A stretch of DNA of 64,000 nt from Methylobacterium sp. E-066 (GTDB lineage: Bacteria; Pseudomonadota; Alphaproteobacteria; Rhizobiales; Beijerinckiaceae), in contig NZ_JAKSYO010000043.1 of the NCBI RefSeq assembly GCF_022829635.1, positions 1 to 64,000 on the forward strand, read 5' to 3'. The notes beneath the pieces were generated by a model. The model saw nothing but the letters and a program-made list of their open reading frames with translations, was not told the origin of the DNA and did no database searches. Positions 62,043-64,000 of the stretch are shown here, piece by piece. Within the stretch, counting starts at the first letter, position 1. Each line of letters starts with the position of its first letter. The translations under genes and the position numbers were made by a program.

Positions 62043-62102
62043 CCGGTCCGCCACGGCGGACCGGTACAGATCGAGCCGGTGCCCGGTCCGACAGGACCGG
62101 GC
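62043..62102 (+). terminator. two GC-rich hairpins after the phasin gene
   Basis: CCGGTCCGCC-ac-GGCGGACCGG (62043-62064) and GCCCGGTCC-gaca-GGACCGGGC (62081-62102), 9 nt after the stop. They have strong stems but no U-run; they could stabilise the phasin mRNA or terminate it. Confidence 0.5.
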
Positions 62103-62260
62103 ATCGGTGCCGGGCCCCGGGGTTTAACGGGATATCGCATCCGCCCCCGTGATCCGTCGCCGTAGGTCCCGCACCGCCGGACAGGCGATGCCGAAGACGG
62201 TCTTTCCCGCCGGCCGCCGCTCCGTCAGGGGGCCGAAGCGGACGAGGAGGAGATCGCCCA

Positions 62261-62782
62261 ATGGGAAAACCGCGCCGACCGAAGGGCCCTCGCGCCACCT
62301 GGGATCCCAAGCCGAGCCTCGACGCGGACAGCGCCGCGCTCCGTGCCGTGCCGTCCACCGATACGGCCATCCCGGCCGCCGCGGTTTCCGAGGCCATGGA
62401 GAGAAGCGCGAATTCGAGCCGGGCCGATGCCGAGCCCGATGCGCCGGCCGAGGCCGAGCTTCCGGTGGCCGCCCTCGTTCCAACCGTCACGCTCCCGCCC
62501 GTCCCCGTTCCGTCCGCAACGCCTGTCGTGATTGAGGCCGTTGCCAAGGGCGACGCGGTCGCGTTCGCGTCCGACAGCACCGGGATCGGCGCGACGATCG
62601 CGAGCTACATGCGCGGCGAGGGCGAGGCCGCCGTCGCCCATATCGGCGCCCTCACGCGGGTCCGTAACCCCGCCGACCTGATCCGCTTGCAAGTGGGCGA
62701 GGTCCAGCGCGCCGCCGACGCTTCGCTGACCTGCTGGAGCAACGTGTTCCGCAAGGCGAGCCGCATGGTCCCGTTCCGCTGA
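62261..62782 (+). CDS. second phasin-like protein with disordered N-terminus
   Basis: A 173-residue protein. Residues 1-100 are Pro/Ala-rich and disordered; the C-terminal 70 form a helical phasin-like part (IASYMRGEGEAAVAHIGALT, then NPADLIRLQVGEVQRAADASL). AADxIxLQxxxxQ is the phasin_2 pattern. It follows the phasin gene by 226 nt on the same strand. It may be a granule-associated regulator or another phasin. Confidence 0.7.
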   Translation: MGKPRRPKGPRATWDPKPSLDADSAALRAVPSTDTAIPAAAVSEAMERSANSSRADAEPDAPAEAELPVAALVPTVTLPPVPVPSATPVVIEAVAKGDAVAFASDSTGIGATIASYMRGEGEAAVAHIGALTRVRNPADLIRLQVGEVQRAADASLTCWSNVFRKASRMVPFR

Positions 62783-62914
62783 CGTACGATCGCCATGTTC
62801 AGGCTGTCGCATAGGGACGACACGCACGGCCGCATCGAACCGCACCGGGCAACGATCGATTAACCCTATCGCTCCTATGCCTGATCGGAGGGCGCGGGAG
62901 ATGAATCCGGACCG

Positions 62915-64000
62915 ATGCCGAGCCGCGCGCACCTGATCCGTTCTGCCATTCACGGCCTCTGCCTCGCTCTGACGCTGGCGGGGGCGCCGGTCTTTGCCCA
63001 GAACGGCGACAAGCCTTCCGGTCCTGCGCCCGCGATCGCCATCGGGGCGGATCTCGCGAGCCAGGCCGGCACCACGCGGCTCACCCTGACCCTGTCCCGG
63101 GCCGTCGAGGCCCGCGGCTTCGTGATGGAGCGGCCGGACCGGGTGGTGATCGACCTGCCGGAGGTCAATTTTCAGCTCGAATCCGGGACCGGGCGCCGCC
63201 GCGAGGGCGTCGTACAATCCTTCCGCTACGGCCTGTTCGCCCCCGGCCGATCCCGGGTGGTGATCGACCTCGCCGCGCCGGCCACGATCGGGCGGATCGA
63301 GACCGTGACCCGGGCCAAGGACGGCGCCGTGCTGCTCACCATCCCGCTCCAGCGGGTCGAGCGCGAGGCGTTCCGCAAGGCGGCGGCCGCAGCCGATCCT
63401 GCTCCCGCCCAGGCACGCAGCGCCCCGCCCGAGCCCGCCGATCAGCGCCCGCTGATCATGGTCGATGCCGGGCATGGCGGGACCGATCCCGGGGCGATCG
63501 CGGTGGGCGGCGTGTTCGAGAAGGACATCGTGTTCGGCTACGCGCAGGCGCTGGTCGAGAAGCTGGAAGCGAGTGGCCGCTACCGGGTCCGGATGACCCG
63601 CGACCGGGACGTGTTCGTGCCGCTGGCCGACCGCGTGCGCCTCGCCCGGGAGGCCAAGGCCGACCTGTTCGTGTCGATCCACGCGGATTCGATCTCGGCG
63701 GCGCCCCAGGTCCGCGGCGCCACCATCTACACCAACGCCGAGAAGGCCACCGACGTGGAATCCGCCCGGCTCGCCGAGCGCGAGAACAAGGCCGACGCCG
63801 CGGCCGGGGCCGACACCGCCGAGGCGCCTCCGGATATCGCCGACATCCTGCAGGAACTGACCCTGCGCGAGACCCGCGGCTTCTCGTCGGGCTTCGCCCG
63901 CACCCTGATGGGCCAGCTCGCCCCGGTCATGGAGATGAGTTCCAAGCCCCACCGGGAGGCGCGCTTCATGGTGCTGCGCTCCCCCGACGTGCCGAGCGTG
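62915..64000 (+). CDS. N-acetylmuramoyl-L-alanine amidase (AmiC type), 3' end outside window
   Basis: 362 residues are visible. A signal peptide ends near VFAQN; an AMIN domain follows (about 40-150; TRLTLTLSRAVEARGFVMERP); the amidase_3 catalytic domain starts about residue 178 with MVDAGHGGTDPGAIAVGGVFEKDIVF (zinc His and Glu) and continues SIHADSISAAPQVRGATIYT. It cleaves the amide between MurNAc and L-Ala during daughter-cell separation. The frame is open at the right edge. The start ATG 62915 has only a distant Shine-Dalgarno. Confidence 0.9.
   Translation, partial: MPSRAHLIRSAIHGLCLALTLAGAPVFAQNGDKPSGPAPAIAIGADLASQAGTTRLTLTLSRAVEARGFVMERPDRVVIDLPEVNFQLESGTGRRREGVVQSFRYGLFAPGRSRVVIDLAAPATIGRIETVTRAKDGAVLLTIPLQRVEREAFRKAAAAADPAPAQARSAPPEPADQRPLIMVDAGHGGTDPGAIAVGGVFEKDIVFGYAQALVEKLEASGRYRVRMTRDRDVFVPLADRVRLAREAKADLFVSIHADSISAAPQVRGATIYTNAEKATDVESARLAERENKADAAAGADTAEAPPDIADILQELTLRETRGFSSGFARTLMGQLAPVMEMSSKPHREARFMVLRSPDVPSV

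Noticed and set aside
62225-63952. 575-codon minus-strand open frame
   Set aside because: Antisense to the phasin-like and amidase genes; only low-complexity Gly/Arg/His-rich sequence.

Overview
The window looks like chromosomal DNA of a Methylobacterium-type alphaproteobacterium (Rhizobiales). The evidence is very high GC, GTG and TTG starts, an ethylmalonyl-CoA pathway gene (methylsuccinyl-CoA dehydrogenase, 56.6 kb), an NdvA/ChvA-type glucan exporter, a PetP/PetR-type regulator pair, PHA phasins, a LOV-HWE histidine kinase and FixK-type regulatory sites. This assignment rests on gene content, not on a database search.

Layout. 0-8.4 kb is accessory and eroded: an IS5-type transposase cut by the window edge, a carotenoid oxygenase, an NmrA-like protein, a SOUL heme protein, and a 1387-residue exported protein whose stop codon overlaps the start of a decayed DUF4011-type gene. 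8.9-13.1 kb is a catabolic unit: a PuuR-like XRE-cupin regulator divergent from a polar amino acid-type ABC transporter (binding protein, permease, ATPase) and an FAD oxidoreductase.

13.5-31.2 kb is the most coherent part. Eight near-identical FixK/FNR-type palindromes (TTGCGCTGGATCAA or close variants) lie among genes for a 39-residue protein, a LOV blue-light histidine kinase, envelope-type small proteins, a PRC-barrel protein, three paralogous triple-BON proteins, a LysR/OsmC pair, a FixK-like regulator with the E-TVS-R recognition helix, two tandem-domain universal stress proteins, a DUF1003 membrane protein, a cytochrome c, and a divergent phosphoketolase/acetate kinase pair around one box. 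I read it as a low-oxygen or energy-stress survival island: the FixK-like protein would switch on substrate-level ATP formation (xylulose-5-P to acetyl-P to ATP) together with stress proteins. One gene inside it, for a two-domain eRF1-like (baeRF-type) protein, is split by an in-frame TAG.

31.4-32.1 kb is a scar with a tautomerase lacking its N-terminus, a ParB-like fragment and three iteron-like direct repeats. From 32.1 kb on, mostly core genes follow: HNH endonuclease, a DUF3772-MscS channel, a TumA-like antitoxin with only a stub of its TumE toxin, a CAP-domain lipoprotein, MotA/MotB, NdvA, DnaQ-type exonuclease, PHB depolymerase-family esterase, HAD hydrolase, hydratase, PetR/PetP, 8-oxoguanine deaminase-like enzyme, a dead IS4/Tn5-like element, Maf, a cation diffusion facilitator, AroE, CoaE, a hydrolase/BrkB pair, an EamA exporter, Mcd, two divergent GT4 glycosyltransferases, two phasins (the first with a palindrome inside its promoter), and an N-acetylmuramoyl-L-alanine amidase running off the right edge. 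A double-hairpin intergenic repeat recurs after stop codons in this half. I saw no tRNA, rRNA or CRISPR array.
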